The position numbers and the translations under genes were made by a program. A stretch of 64,000 nucleotides of DNA, taken from the NCBI RefSeq assembly GCF_024435075.2, contig NZ_JAMZEG020000004.1, forward strand, positions 67,001 to 131,000, given 5' to 3'. The stretch is from Marinomonas maritima. GTDB lineage: Bacteria > Pseudomonadota > Gammaproteobacteria > Pseudomonadales > Marinomonadaceae. Shown here one piece after another: positions 1 to 8,335 of this stretch. The notes under the pieces were generated by a model. The model did no database searches and was not told the DNA's origin. It worked only from the letters and a program-made list of their open reading frames with translations. Position 1 is the stretch's first letter; each line of letters starts with the position of its first letter.

Positions 1-35
1 ATGGCTTTTTCCATCCAATGTTCGTGGTTATTCAC
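1..35 (-). CDS. ribD: RibD N-terminus, partial (cut by window edge)
   Basis: Only 11 codons are inside the window. Read from a GTG at 35, they give MNNHEHWMEKA, which fits the start of the RibD deaminase/reductase of riboflavin synthesis, where an H-x-W-M-x-x-A pattern is common. The start lies two bases after the nrdR stop, and nrdR-ribD is a common gammaproteobacterial gene order. The call rests mainly on that synteny plus the short peptide. An ATG start further upstream is not possible without entering nrdR. Confidence 0.65.
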   Translation of the reverse strand, partial: MNNHEHWMEKA

Positions 36-37
36 TG

Positions 38-529
38 TCATACTTTGTCTTCTTTAGGAGATTCTAGGGCGTCGGCGCTGTGGCTTTCTAGGCGATCTAC
101 CGCCTCGCGAAATTCACTGATGTCTTTAAAGCTTCGATACACAGAAGCAAAGCGAACATAAGCGACTTGATCAAGGCGCTGTAATTCTTCCATTACCGCT
201 TCACCCGTCCAACGAGAAGGCAGTTCTCGTTCACCAGTGGCTTGCATTTTCTCTTTAATACGAGAGATCGCGGTTTCGACGGCTTCAATACTGACGGGGC
301 GTTTTTCAATGGCTTTAATAATGCCATTGCGCAACTTGTCTTCGTCAAAGGGTTCACGACTGCCGTCGCTTTTGATCAATTTTGGCATTTGTAACTCGGC
401 CACTTCGAACGTAGTGAAGCGTTCTTGGCAATGGTTACAGGTACGGCGACGGCGAACTTGTGCGCCTTCAGAAACCAGTCGAGAATCCACTACTTTAGTA
501 TCTTGAGTTCCACAAAAAGGGCATCGCAT
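38..529 (-). CDS. nrdR: Transcriptional repressor NrdR
   Basis: NrdR represses ribonucleotide reductase operons by binding NrdR boxes, using an ATP-cone to sense dATP/ATP. The chosen start, MRCPFCGTQ, gives 163 residues, close to the family length of about 150-160; the open frame continues 22 codons upstream but NrdR proteins begin at this zinc ribbon. Zinc ligands C3, C6, C31 and C34 are present, with the basic VRRRRTC stretch between them. The ATP-cone covers roughly residues 46-136. ribD follows two bases later, so the two are probably co-transcribed. Confidence 0.97.
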   Translation of the reverse strand: MRCPFCGTQDTKVVDSRLVSEGAQVRRRRTCNHCQERFTTFEVAELQMPKLIKSDGSREPFDEDKLRNGIIKAIEKRPVSIEAVETAISRIKEKMQATGERELPSRWTGEAVMEELQRLDQVAYVRFASVYRSFKDISEFREAVDRLESHSADALESPKEDKV

Positions 530-690
530 AGTGCTTCCAATATCGCTAATTTGATGTAAAAATGCCTGAGTATAGGCCGTCATTTTCTGGCTCAAATCAT
601 ACCAATCTCGCCATCATTTAGCTACTGAGCTACAGCGAGCGTTTCATCCTTTTGTTTCATCAAAAAATGGATAAGGTCATAAGGAAATTT

Positions 691-1596
691 ATGCCACTTG
701 CAGAATTATCAGGTTTGGTTGCTGCGCTTTGCTGGACCATCTCAAGCTTAATGGCACCGGGGCTCATACAGCGTTTTGGTACTATGCGGTTCAATACCAT
801 GAGGATCATGATCGCCAGCGCTATTCTGCTACTCATCTGTTTGGTCACTCAGCGGTTTAACGCGTCATTATGGCAGCATGCTGACCTTATTATGCTGTCG
901 GGGGTGCTGGGGATTTTTCTTGGTGATACCATGTTGTTTACCGCCGTTCATCGTCTTGGTCCACGGCGCACTGGGGTCATTTTTGCCACGAATGCGCCCA
1001 TGTCAATTTTACTCGGCTGGTTGTTTCTCAATGAGCACCTCTCGCTGAATCAACTCTTCGCCTGTGGCTTAGTGTTAAGCGGCGTGGTTATCGCCATATT
1101 GTTTGGGAAACGACACAGCCTTCATGCTTGGGAGCAAACCAAAGGCAAGCTTAGCATCGGAATTTTGATGGCGCTCGGCGGCGCATTGGGTCAAGCCAGC
1201 GGCGCACTGCTCAGCAAGCCCGCATTATTGGATGGTGCAGACCCTATCGCTGTTTCTGCTTTGCGAGTTACCACTGGCGCGGTTGCCCTTATGTTGGCTT
1301 ATGGATTGTTTTACCGACACAGACAACCCGAACACGCCATTGCTTTTTCGCAGCTCACTCGGCAAGACTTCATCGGTATTACCGCTCTCGCCACGATTGG
1401 CATGGTGATTGGTATGAGCGTTTTGGTATGGGGCGTTGGCAACGCCAATGTCGGTATTGTCACCACGCTTTCGGCGGTGGTTCCCGTACTTATCCTACCG
1501 GGATTGTGGATTACCACGAGTCAAAGGCCAACATTTGGCGCTTGGCTTGGTGCGATTTTAGTAGTGACAGGTGCGGCTCTGATTATTCTTCATTAG
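691..1596 (+). CDS. EamA/DMT-superfamily transporter
   Basis: A hydrophobic protein of 301 residues with two EamA repeats and about ten predicted membrane segments, typical of drug/metabolite exporters of the inner membrane. The start at 691 (MPLAELSGL) is preferred because AAGGA sits five bases upstream; two earlier in-frame ATGs (652, 667) lack a good ribosome binding site. The substrate cannot be read from sequence. It is divergent from nrdR and followed about 115 bases later by ettA. Residues such as GDTMLF and GPRRTGVIFA are typical of the family. Confidence 0.85.
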   Translation: MPLAELSGLVAALCWTISSLMAPGLIQRFGTMRFNTMRIMIASAILLLICLVTQRFNASLWQHADLIMLSGVLGIFLGDTMLFTAVHRLGPRRTGVIFATNAPMSILLGWLFLNEHLSLNQLFACGLVLSGVVIAILFGKRHSLHAWEQTKGKLSIGILMALGGALGQASGALLSKPALLDGADPIAVSALRVTTGAVALMLAYGLFYRHRQPEHAIAFSQLTRQDFIGITALATIGMVIGMSVLVWGVGNANVGIVTTLSAVVPVLILPGLWITTSQRPTFGAWLGAILVVTGAALIILH

Positions 1597-1710
1597 CCTT
1601 AGCTGTGCTATTCTTAGCGCACTCGTTTCGTTTGGCTCGTCATCGATTCGCCTACCTTCATTTGGCAACCATGACGTGTATTTTCAATCATTCAATAAGT
1701 TGACTCTTTT

Positions 1711-3372
1711 ATGGCTCAGTTTGTATACAGCATGCATCGCGTTGGGAAAGTTGTTCCACCTAAACGCGAAATTCTTAAAGACATTTCTCTTTCCTTCTTC
1801 CCTGGCGCTAAGATCGGCGTTTTGGGTCTTAACGGTTCTGGTAAATCGACGCTTTTACGCATTATGGCGGGCGTTGATACAGAACATAACGGTGAAGCAC
1901 GCCCAATGCCGGGTATTAAAATCGGCTACTTGGAACAAGAACCTCACCTTGACCCAACCAAAAACGTACGTGGCATTGTTGAAGAAGCCTTCGAAGAAGT
2001 TATCACGGCGATGGCGCGCTTAGACGCGGTTTACGCCGAATACGCCGAACCAGATGCCGACTTTGATGCACTGGCAAAAGAACAAGGTCAACTTGAAGCC
2101 TTGATCGAATCGAAAGAAGGTCACAATCTAGAACGCGCGTTAGAAGTCGCTGCTGACGCTCTTCGCCTTCCACCTTGGGAAGCCAGCGTTGAGCATCTTT
2201 CTGGTGGTGAACGTCGTCGTGTCGCACTTTGTCGTCTATTGCTAAACAAGCCAGACATGATCCTTCTGGACGAGCCGACTAACCATTTGGACGCCGAATC
2301 CGTGGCTTGGTTAGAGCGTTTCTTGAAAGATTATCCGGGCACCGTTGTGGCAATTACCCATGACCGTTACTTCCTAGACAACGCCGCGGGCTGGATTTTG
2401 GAATTGGACCGTGGTCACGGTATTCCATACGAAGGTAACTACTCTTCTTGGTTAGAGCAGAAAGATGCTCGACTACAAACCGAAGCGAAGCAACAAGCGT
2501 CCCACCAAAAAGCCATCAAATCGGAGCTTGAATGGGTTCGTCAAGGCGCCAAAGGTCGTCAATCTAAATCTAAATCGCGTTTGGCTCGATTCGAAGAAAT
2601 GAATTCACAAGAATTCCAAGATCGTAACGAAACCAACGAATTGTACATTCCACCAGGGCCACGTCTTGGTAGCAAAGTCATCGAAATCGAAGGCGTAAGT
2701 AAAAGCTTCGAACACAAGATGCTGCTTGAAGACTTCAACATGGTGGTGCCGCAAGGCGCGATCGTCGGTGTGGTGGGCGGTAACGGTGCGGGTAAATCGA
2801 CTCTGTTCAAAATGATCGCTGGCACAGAAAAGCCTGATACAGGCACAGTGACTTTGGGTGAAACCGTACAGCTTGCTTACGTGGATCAAATGCGTGAACT
2901 GGATGGAGACAAAACCGTCTTTGAAGAAATCGCAGACGGTCAAGACATGATCACGGTGAACAACTACAAAGTTGTGTCTCGCGCTTACATCGGTCGCTTT
3001 AACTTCAAAGGATCGGATCAACAAAAGCTCGTTAAGCATTTGTCTGGTGGTGAACGTAACCGTTTGCACCTTGCAAAACTGCTTAAAGAAGGTGGCAACG
3101 TATTGCTACTGGATGAGCCGACCAACGACCTTGACGTTGAGACATTGCGTGCACTGGAAGACGCGTTACTTGCCTTCCCAGGTGCCGCGATTGTTATTTC
3201 CCATGACCGTTGGTTCCTTGACCGTATCGCGACACACATCCTAGCGTACGAAGGCGATTCTAAAGCCGTCTTCTTTGAAGGTAACTACGCGGAATACGAA
3301 ATCGACCACAAAAAACGCACAGGAAACGACGCGACACCAACGCGCATCAAATACAAACGTATTGATGCTTAG
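1711..3372 (+). CDS. ettA: Energy-dependent translational throttle protein EttA (ABC-F ATPase)
   Basis: EttA binds the ribosomal E site and gates entry into the elongation cycle according to the ATP/ADP ratio. The 553 residues match the family length of about 555. There are two ABC modules: Walker A GLNGSGKST (39-47), signature LSGGERRR (163-170) and Walker B ILLDEPT (184-190) in the first; GGNGAGKST (356-364), LSGGERNR and LLDEPTNDLD in the second. The inter-domain linker is rich in Lys/Arg/Gln, as in ABC-F proteins. No membrane segments are present. A hairpin terminator follows at 3400. Confidence 0.97.
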   Translation: MAQFVYSMHRVGKVVPPKREILKDISLSFFPGAKIGVLGLNGSGKSTLLRIMAGVDTEHNGEARPMPGIKIGYLEQEPHLDPTKNVRGIVEEAFEEVITAMARLDAVYAEYAEPDADFDALAKEQGQLEALIESKEGHNLERALEVAADALRLPPWEASVEHLSGGERRRVALCRLLLNKPDMILLDEPTNHLDAESVAWLERFLKDYPGTVVAITHDRYFLDNAAGWILELDRGHGIPYEGNYSSWLEQKDARLQTEAKQQASHQKAIKSELEWVRQGAKGRQSKSKSRLARFEEMNSQEFQDRNETNELYIPPGPRLGSKVIEIEGVSKSFEHKMLLEDFNMVVPQGAIVGVVGGNGAGKSTLFKMIAGTEKPDTGTVTLGETVQLAYVDQMRELDGDKTVFEEIADGQDMITVNNYKVVSRAYIGRFNFKGSDQQKLVKHLSGGERNRLHLAKLLKEGGNVLLLDEPTNDLDVETLRALEDALLAFPGAAIVISHDRWFLDRIATHILAYEGDSKAVFFEGNYAEYEIDHKKRTGNDATPTRIKYKRIDA

Positions 3373-3399
3373 TTGTTGAGTTAACGCTTAGAAAACAAA

Positions 3400-3430
3400 A
3401 ACCGCTTGCAGGAATGGAAGCGGTTCTTTT
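3400..3430 (+). terminator. Rho-independent terminator after ettA
   Basis: Inverted repeat AACCGCTT / AAGCGGTT (3400-3407 and 3418-3425) with a 10-base loop, followed by CTTTTATT. It lies 28 bases after the ettA stop and next to the 3' end of the convergent DUF2971 gene. Confidence 0.8.
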
Positions 3431-4136
3431 ATTGCGGGTCCCGTTTTGTAATATGTACTTTAAAGCTATTATTTTTGGTTGTAGCATATTCAACTTTATC
3501 TGAAAGACCTAAACTTTCTAAAGTACTCAGCAATACTGCCTTATCACTTGGGTCCATTCGTTTACCTATAATCACTTTAGAAAGAGACTCAATATGATAA
3601 TGCTTGAGACCGGACGTCTCTGATAAAAAACGATATTCCCTTTCATTCACAAACTCTTTAGGTTTTTGGAAAAAGCAAAACTTGCATATACGTTTTGTAT
3701 TTCTAGAAGTATTATCAACACCTGCTACTTGCTCTATTCCCCAACTTTCATTGATCAAATTATCAGCCCCTGACAGTACCTTTCGATACTTATTGTAATC
3801 AACCTCGTCATGTAAAAAGAGTCGACTTTGAATGCCTTGAACAAATGAATCAAAATCAAACACCAAAAAAAATCCTTTTAATTGATTACCGTAATGAGCC
3901 CACATAAAAGGCGATGCTTCAACATCTGTGCTTTCTCCCTTAGCCATTGCAAGAATACCAAACTCGCCTAAACCTGAAATGTCAGGTCTATAACGATCTA
4001 CATAATCAGCATCCAAAAGTTGAAACATATTTTCTGTCGGATCATTCAACTGATCCGACTTAGCAAAATACAAACTATGCTTGAACAATGCCTCAAGGGA
4101 TCTAGTGCTGACCGTTTGATACTTATATAAATTCAT
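3429..4136 (-). CDS. DUF2971 family protein
   Basis: A 235-residue soluble protein whose N-terminus (MNLYKYQTVSTRSLEALFKHSLYFAKSD, here split at residue 20 for length: LYKYQ...LYFAKSDQLNDP) fits DUF2971, a family of unknown biochemical function common in accessory and defence-rich regions. Conserved features seen are the early Y-K-Y, the S/N-D-P-x-E turn near residue 35, and the MWAHYG segment. The low-GC composition differs from ettA beside it. It converges on ettA and lies downstream of tandem palindromes and a toxin-antitoxin pair, which suggests an acquired patch. Nothing in the sequence gives a reaction. Confidence 0.75.
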   Translation of the reverse strand: MNLYKYQTVSTRSLEALFKHSLYFAKSDQLNDPTENMFQLLDADYVDRYRPDISGLGEFGILAMAKGESTDVEASPFMWAHYGNQLKGFFLVFDFDSFVQGIQSRLFLHDEVDYNKYRKVLSGADNLINESWGIEQVAGVDNTSRNTKRICKFCFFQKPKEFVNEREYRFLSETSGLKHYHIESLSKVIIGKRMDPSDKAVLLSTLESLGLSDKVEYATTKNNSFKVHITKRDPQ

Positions 4137-4198
4137 GATTTTTCCACTCCATCAAAATTTAATGAGCGATTAAACATTGATCCACCCCATAACATGTA

Positions 4199-4300
4199 GT
4201 CCCTCATTTTCTTGAAAAAATGAGAGACTAGCGAGTTTGATGTACACGAGTGAGAGACAAACCATCTTGTATCTCATTTTTATGAAATAGTGAGATACAA
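4199..4300. repeat. Tandem imperfect palindromes sharing a CTCATTTT core
   Basis: Two hairpins sit in the gap between the antitoxin and the DUF2971 gene. The first has GTCCCTCATTTT (4199-4210) against AAAATGAGAGAC (4217-4228), 11 of 12 pairing. The second has TTGTATCTCA (4267-4276) against TGAGATACAA (4291-4300), perfect over 10 bases. A further half-site TGAGAGAC lies at 4251-4258. Neither hairpin is followed by a T tract, so they are better read as an operator array or recombination remnant than as terminators. Confidence 0.6.
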
Positions 4301-4332
4301 ATTTCATGTTAGTCATCCTCGAATTAGTAAAG

Positions 4333-4635
4333 CTAGGCTATCGTTTCTATCCCTTTTCGCTCCACCAACGAAAGCATTTTCAATGCGGCACCTCTAGGCT
4401 TACTTTCGCCCTGCTCCCATTTTTTAACGAGCTTATCGCTGACGTTGAGGTATTGCGCGAAAACAGGCTGGGAAAGATGGTTGGCGAGCCTTAGTTTTTT
4501 GACTTGTTCAGGCGTGAAGTCATGAATAGAGGTTAAGCATAAGGTATCAAACCGACGCATGGTGGTTTTATCAATCACACCTGCTTTCTTAAGGCCTTTG
4601 GCTGTCTTATGAACAGACGTTAAAATATCACTCAT
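4333..4635 (-). CDS. HTH antitoxin of a HigBA-like toxin-antitoxin pair
   Basis: A 100-residue XRE/Cro-type DNA-binding protein. The helix-turn-helix lies at about residues 45-85, with LRLANHLSQPVFAQYLNVS followed by KWEQGESKPRGAA, the pattern of HigA-type antitoxins that bind their own promoter. It overlaps the upstream toxin gene by eight bases, so the toxin-first order is HigBA-like and translation is probably coupled. It is expected to neutralise the toxin and repress the operon. Confidence 0.82.
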   Translation of the reverse strand: MSDILTSVHKTAKGLKKAGVIDKTTMRRFDTLCLTSIHDFTPEQVKKLRLANHLSQPVFAQYLNVSDKLVKKWEQGESKPRGAALKMLSLVERKGIETIA

Positions 4636-5017
4636 GGCGATCTCCTTCTTGGCAATTTTCTACTTTGATTAATTCTTTCGAAGCCATCAAGCTTTCTAGT
4701 TCGCTCTGGCTAAAACTAATAAAGACTTGGGCTAGCTCCCTTAGCGCGATTTGCTCTTTTTTCGTGATGTTAGCGCGTTTGTTTTTAGCAAAGGCATACA
4801 AGAAAAAGTATTTTTCACCAATGACAGCGCCAATAATTGTTCGATAGCCGCCACTCTTACCTTTGCTCTCTGTTGCCACTCTCTTTTTATAGAGAGCGCC
4901 ACCTAGGTCAGCATCAACTAATCCTCTCTGGATCTCATCACATGCTTCGATGAGATCCATATCAGACAAACGATCTTTTTTAATTAAAGAACAAAACTCT
5001 TTCGTTTTATAAATCAA
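4628..5017 (-). CDS. RelE/HigB-type toxin (PF06296-like), TTG start
   Basis: A 129-residue basic protein matching the RelE-like toxin family found next to HTH antitoxins. Family features seen are YKKRVA, GGYRTI, KYFFLYAFAKN and K-x-E-x-x-A-L-R-E-L. Such toxins are ribosome-associated mRNA endonucleases. The start codon is TTG at 5017: a near-perfect Shine-Dalgarno, AAGGAGG on the minus strand (5031-5025), sits seven bases upstream, and no ATG is nearby. The C-terminal tail extends past the usual fold and ends in EGDRHE, overlapping the antitoxin start. Confidence 0.8.
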   Translation of the reverse strand: MIYKTKEFCSLIKKDRLSDMDLIEACDEIQRGLVDADLGGALYKKRVATESKGKSGGYRTIIGAVIGEKYFFLYAFAKNKRANITKKEQIALRELAQVFISFSQSELESLMASKELIKVENCQEGDRHE

Positions 5018-5021
5018 AGTA

Positions 5022-5036
5022 TACCCTCCTTGGGTA
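5022..5036 (-). promoter_or_regulatory. Hairpin/operator enclosing the toxin ribosome binding site
   Basis: TACCC (5022-5026) and GGGTA (5032-5036) form a 5-bp inverted repeat. The loop and part of one arm contain the AAGGAGG Shine-Dalgarno of the TTG-started toxin. It could be an HTH operator, a translational attenuator, or both; the arms are short. Confidence 0.4.
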
Positions 5037-5112
5037 GTATTTCAACAATACTCAACACATCCTGTGCACCTCTTCCAACAATTTAACGGTAACATCAATA
5101 ATTCACTAGTGG

Positions 5113-5142
5113 AAAAAAAACCGCTTACTTGTAGGTAAACGG
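5113..5142 (-). terminator. Rho-independent terminator after the hydratase-like gene
   Basis: On the minus strand, CCGTTTAC (5142-5135) pairs with GTAAGCGG (5128-5121), including one G-U pair, and a run of eight T follows. A second copy of the right-hand segment, GGTAAACGGCT, is directly repeated at 5134-5144 and 5148-5158. Confidence 0.75.
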
Positions 5143-5177
5143 CTTTCGGTAAACGGCTGTGAAAAAAGAAGCTGGTG

Positions 5178-5861
5178 TTACACAACATCCACGCTGATTA
5201 ACATACCATGTTCGCCAACAACGTCATTTTTACCTAAGCAAATATCGGTTCCGATAAGTCCGTTTAAGCTGCCGGTCATGAAAAAAAAGTCGTCAACGTA
5301 ACCTCGGCGAACGCATTCTTGCACGCCTTTCAACAGCACTTTTTTCTTCTGTTCAAAGAAGTCTGGCGTACTGGTTGAATAGTCGTAAGTTTGGTTTTGG
5401 TGACCGCTTTTAAGAGTAAAATCGTCAGCGATAGGTTGGCTAGAAACTAGGATGCCGTAGTTATAATAAAAATCACAAGACGGGGAGCTGTTGTGGTTAA
5501 TTTTAGGGCGCAATACTTCGATGGCCACCAGCGGTTCGCTGCTTTTCACGCTGTATGCTATGTCGCTGGCCAAGATAGGCACGCTGCATTGGTAGCAAAT
5601 TTCAACTTCTATGCCGGATAATTCGTTTTTCGGTAATTGAGTTCCTTGATTGTCGAAAATCTGAAAATCAAAAATAGGAGAGATAATAAACACGCCCGAA
5701 TCGTCGACAACTTTCCAGCCTTTTATCACCGCACCTTTGCTCGTTAGCTCGGCAATCAATTGGTCCTGTGCATGACAAATGTCGTCGTAGTTATCGTGAA
5801 TAGAGGTAAAAGCACCGTCTTCAAACGCACGGAGAATGGCGGAGTATTCTGTAAAATTCAT
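5178..5861 (-). CDS. 2-keto-4-pentenoate hydratase-like (MhpD/FAH-fold) protein
   Basis: A 227-residue protein with the layout of the MhpD branch of the fumarylacetoacetate-hydrolase fold. A GIEVEICYQ segment near residue 82 corresponds to the metal-binding E-x-E of hydratases, and the C-terminal GSLNGL...GKNDVVGEHG resembles the G-S-L-T-G and G-D-x-V-x-x turns. The family hydrates 2-oxo-pent-4-enoates or decarboxylates related keto acids. Similarity is partial and no pathway genes lie nearby, so the substrate is unknown. It is a single gene with its own terminator. Confidence 0.6.
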   Translation of the reverse strand: MNFTEYSAILRAFEDGAFTSIHDNYDDICHAQDQLIAELTSKGAVIKGWKVVDDSGVFIISPIFDFQIFDNQGTQLPKNELSGIEVEICYQCSVPILASDIAYSVKSSEPLVAIEVLRPKINHNSSPSCDFYYNYGILVSSQPIADDFTLKSGHQNQTYDYSTSTPDFFEQKKKVLLKGVQECVRRGYVDDFFFMTGSLNGLIGTDICLGKNDVVGEHGMLISVDVV

Positions 5862-5987
5862 TCAACAATCCCTAAAAAAACAGATCAGCATCAAGCATTA
5901 AGAGCAAAAATAGAAACGCTAATATACAAGATTTTGCCTTGATAAAAAGCAGGCTTGTTGCTGATCGTTCTTTTTCGTTTTGTCTTT

Positions 5988-7175
5988 TTACGACGCCATC
6001 ACCTCAGACAGGGCACTTGCCAAGAAAGGAACATCACTTTCTTTCAATCCTGCTAGATTGATTCGACCACCATCAACAAGATACACACCAAATTGCTCTC
6101 GTAAGCGCATCACTTGGTCTGCGCTTGCGCCGATGATAGAGAACATGCCTTTATGCTGAGCTATAAAATCAAACTGATGCGTGCCAGTCTGAATTTGCAT
6201 GGCGTCTACTAAGGAAGATCGAACACCTTGGATGCGTTGTCTCATTTGTGTTACTTCGGTCAGCCAGAACTCTTTTAATGCTTGGTCTTCCAAAATGATA
6301 CGAACGATCGAAGCACCATGATCAGGTGGCATGGTGTAGGAGCTGCGTGCGCATTCCATGATACGACTTTTAATACACTCGCTCTGTTGTAAGGTGTCGG
6401 ACGCAATCACTGCTAATCCCGTTCTTTCGCGATACAAACCAAAGTTTTTTGAACAAGAGCTGGCCACTAAATAAGAAGGGACACGTTCAGCAAGGTAACG
6501 AAAACCTGCCGCGTCTTCTTCCATGCCGTCGCCAAAACCTTGATACGCCATGTCAATAAAGGGCAAGAAGCCTTGGGCATTGGCCATCTCCGTGATTGAC
6601 TGCCATGCGCGATAACTTAAGTCTGCGCCTGTTGGGTTGTGACAGCAGCCATGCAGCAAAACCACATCATTTTTACCCAGTGTGGACAGCGTCGCCAACA
6701 TGCCCGTCTCATTAACCATTTTGGTTTGAGGGTCAAAATAAGGGTAATAAGCCACCTCAAGCCCGGCTGTTTTCATAATCGGCGCATGATTTGCGTAACT
6801 TAAATCACTCATCCATATTTTGGCGGATGGGTTCGCCATGGCGATGACATCAGCCAGTAATCGTAACGCACCACTGGCTCCAGGTGTTTGAACAGCTATA
6901 GCGCGCGAACGACTGCTGTTTTCGCCCAATAGTAATTCTATCATGGCGCTATTGAAGCGTTCGCATCCTGCCAAGCCGACGTAGCCTTTACTTTCTTGTG
7001 TGTTAAGCAAACGCTCTTCTGCTCTTTTAACGGATTGCAAAACAGGCGTGACGCCTTGTTCATTACGATAGACACCCACACCCAAATCCAATTTATTTGC
7101 GCGAGCGTCCTGCTGACAAGCCAGCGATTGAGACAAAATAGGGTCTTTCGCAGCGGGAATAAGATTGCTAAACAT
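5988..7175 (-). CDS. Aromatic/aspartate aminotransferase (class I, AspC/TyrB type)
   Basis: A 395-residue PLP enzyme of fold type I, the usual length for AspC/TyrB. The N-terminal KLDLGVGVYRNEQGVTP, the mid-protein HGCCHNPTGADL and the PLP-lysine segment SCSKNFGLYRERTG (around residue 240) define the subfamily, which exchanges amino groups between 2-oxoglutarate and aspartate or aromatic amino acids. It lies 60 bases downstream of an EamA exporter on the same strand, with a divergent Lrp regulator beyond it, so an amino-acid efflux/catabolism unit is likely. Aspartate and aromatic specificity cannot be separated by eye. Confidence 0.9.
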   Translation of the reverse strand: MFSNLIPAAKDPILSQSLACQQDARANKLDLGVGVYRNEQGVTPVLQSVKRAEERLLNTQESKGYVGLAGCERFNSAMIELLLGENSSRSRAIAVQTPGASGALRLLADVIAMANPSAKIWMSDLSYANHAPIMKTAGLEVAYYPYFDPQTKMVNETGMLATLSTLGKNDVVLLHGCCHNPTGADLSYRAWQSITEMANAQGFLPFIDMAYQGFGDGMEEDAAGFRYLAERVPSYLVASSCSKNFGLYRERTGLAVIASDTLQQSECIKSRIMECARSSYTMPPDHGASIVRIILEDQALKEFWLTEVTQMRQRIQGVRSSLVDAMQIQTGTHQFDFIAQHKGMFSIIGASADQVMRLREQFGVYLVDGGRINLAGLKESDVPFLASALSEVMAS

Positions 7176-7235
7176 CAGATACCTTCCGTAAATTCAACAG
7201 AAAAAGAACAGTTTAAGAGACATAATAAAAAACGA

Positions 7236-8180
7236 CTAGCGCGATGATTTTACGATTCCACTCGCGAACACCACCCCGACACAGACAAAACATAACCCTA
7301 TTGTAGCCGCGAAGCCGATGGATTCATGCAATAAAGGAATCGCTAACAGCGATGCTAATACTGGCGTTAATGCGCCCATTGCTGCGGTTCTTTCTGCGCC
7401 TAATGAGTTGATGGCGTAACCATAACTAAACCCTGTACAAAGCCCGACAAGAATAGATTGAACAAAGAACTGCCACGCCAATTCGTTGACGCTGACCAAA
7501 CTCATTCCCGATGACACCACGCCGGTTGCCAGCAATCCCACCAATATACAAGTCGACACTAGGCCAAGCAGTCCGGTGGCGGCCAAAGGCGGCAAGCCTG
7601 CAACTCGCAGACAAATGGTATAAACCGCCCAAAAGAAGCTCGCACCAATAAACAATAAATCCCCTTTCCACACGTCACCATTGAGTGACCACATAGAAAT
7701 AAGCAACAAGGCAACAACGCCAATCATGATGGCAATAAGCCCCAATAAACGAGGACGACTCAGCGGTTCTTTAAACACAAAAAACGCGATGGCCGTGACG
7801 AACAAAGGGAACGTACCTGGAATCAATAAGCCAGCATGAGACACGGGCGCATAATGCATACCAGCAGAGCTTAAGAAAAAGAAAGGCACACCAGCCCCGA
7901 GCACAATACCAAACAAGGTCCATTTAGGAACCGTCAATAACAACCGACGAGAGCGATACAAAAATGGGAACAGCACCAGTGCAGGAATACCATAGCGCAT
8001 CAACGCTAAATCAAATGTCGTCAGCGCAGATTGTGCGCCCATTTTGACGCTGACCAACCAGCTGGCCCAAATACACGCGGTAATAAAAGCCGCGATCAGC
8101 CCAAATTTTAACGTCGCCCCTGAGGCAATATGCCGATAGCTTGGATTTGATGCTGCTTTTGGATGTGTAACGTCGCTCAT
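7236..8180 (-). CDS. EamA/DMT-superfamily transporter, putative amino-acid exporter
   Basis: A 314-residue inner-membrane protein with a short hydrophilic N-terminus and about ten hydrophobic segments in two EamA repeats. The second repeat includes GYAINSLGAERTAAMGALTPVLASL, typical of the family (only its first part is needed for recognition). It is divergent from an Lrp/AsnC regulator and is followed on the same strand by an aminotransferase. Lrp-controlled EamA genes often export amino acids, so that role is inferred. Confidence 0.85.
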   Translation of the reverse strand: MSDVTHPKAASNPSYRHIASGATLKFGLIAAFITACIWASWLVSVKMGAQSALTTFDLALMRYGIPALVLFPFLYRSRRLLLTVPKWTLFGIVLGAGVPFFFLSSAGMHYAPVSHAGLLIPGTFPLFVTAIAFFVFKEPLSRPRLLGLIAIMIGVVALLLISMWSLNGDVWKGDLLFIGASFFWAVYTICLRVAGLPPLAATGLLGLVSTCILVGLLATGVVSSGMSLVSVNELAWQFFVQSILVGLCTGFSYGYAINSLGAERTAAMGALTPVLASLLAIPLLHESIGFAATIGLCFVCVGVVFASGIVKSSR

Positions 8181-8335
8181 GATCTGCCCTGATAAAATAC
8201 GTATGTCAAAAATGAAGTAATGTATTCATTATAGGGATAGATTCATGAGCATGTCCTTGCCATTAGTACCCTTAAATATTAAATTATTGGCAGAATATAC
8301 TTATTTAACCACCTTATAAATGCAGGTATGCCAAT

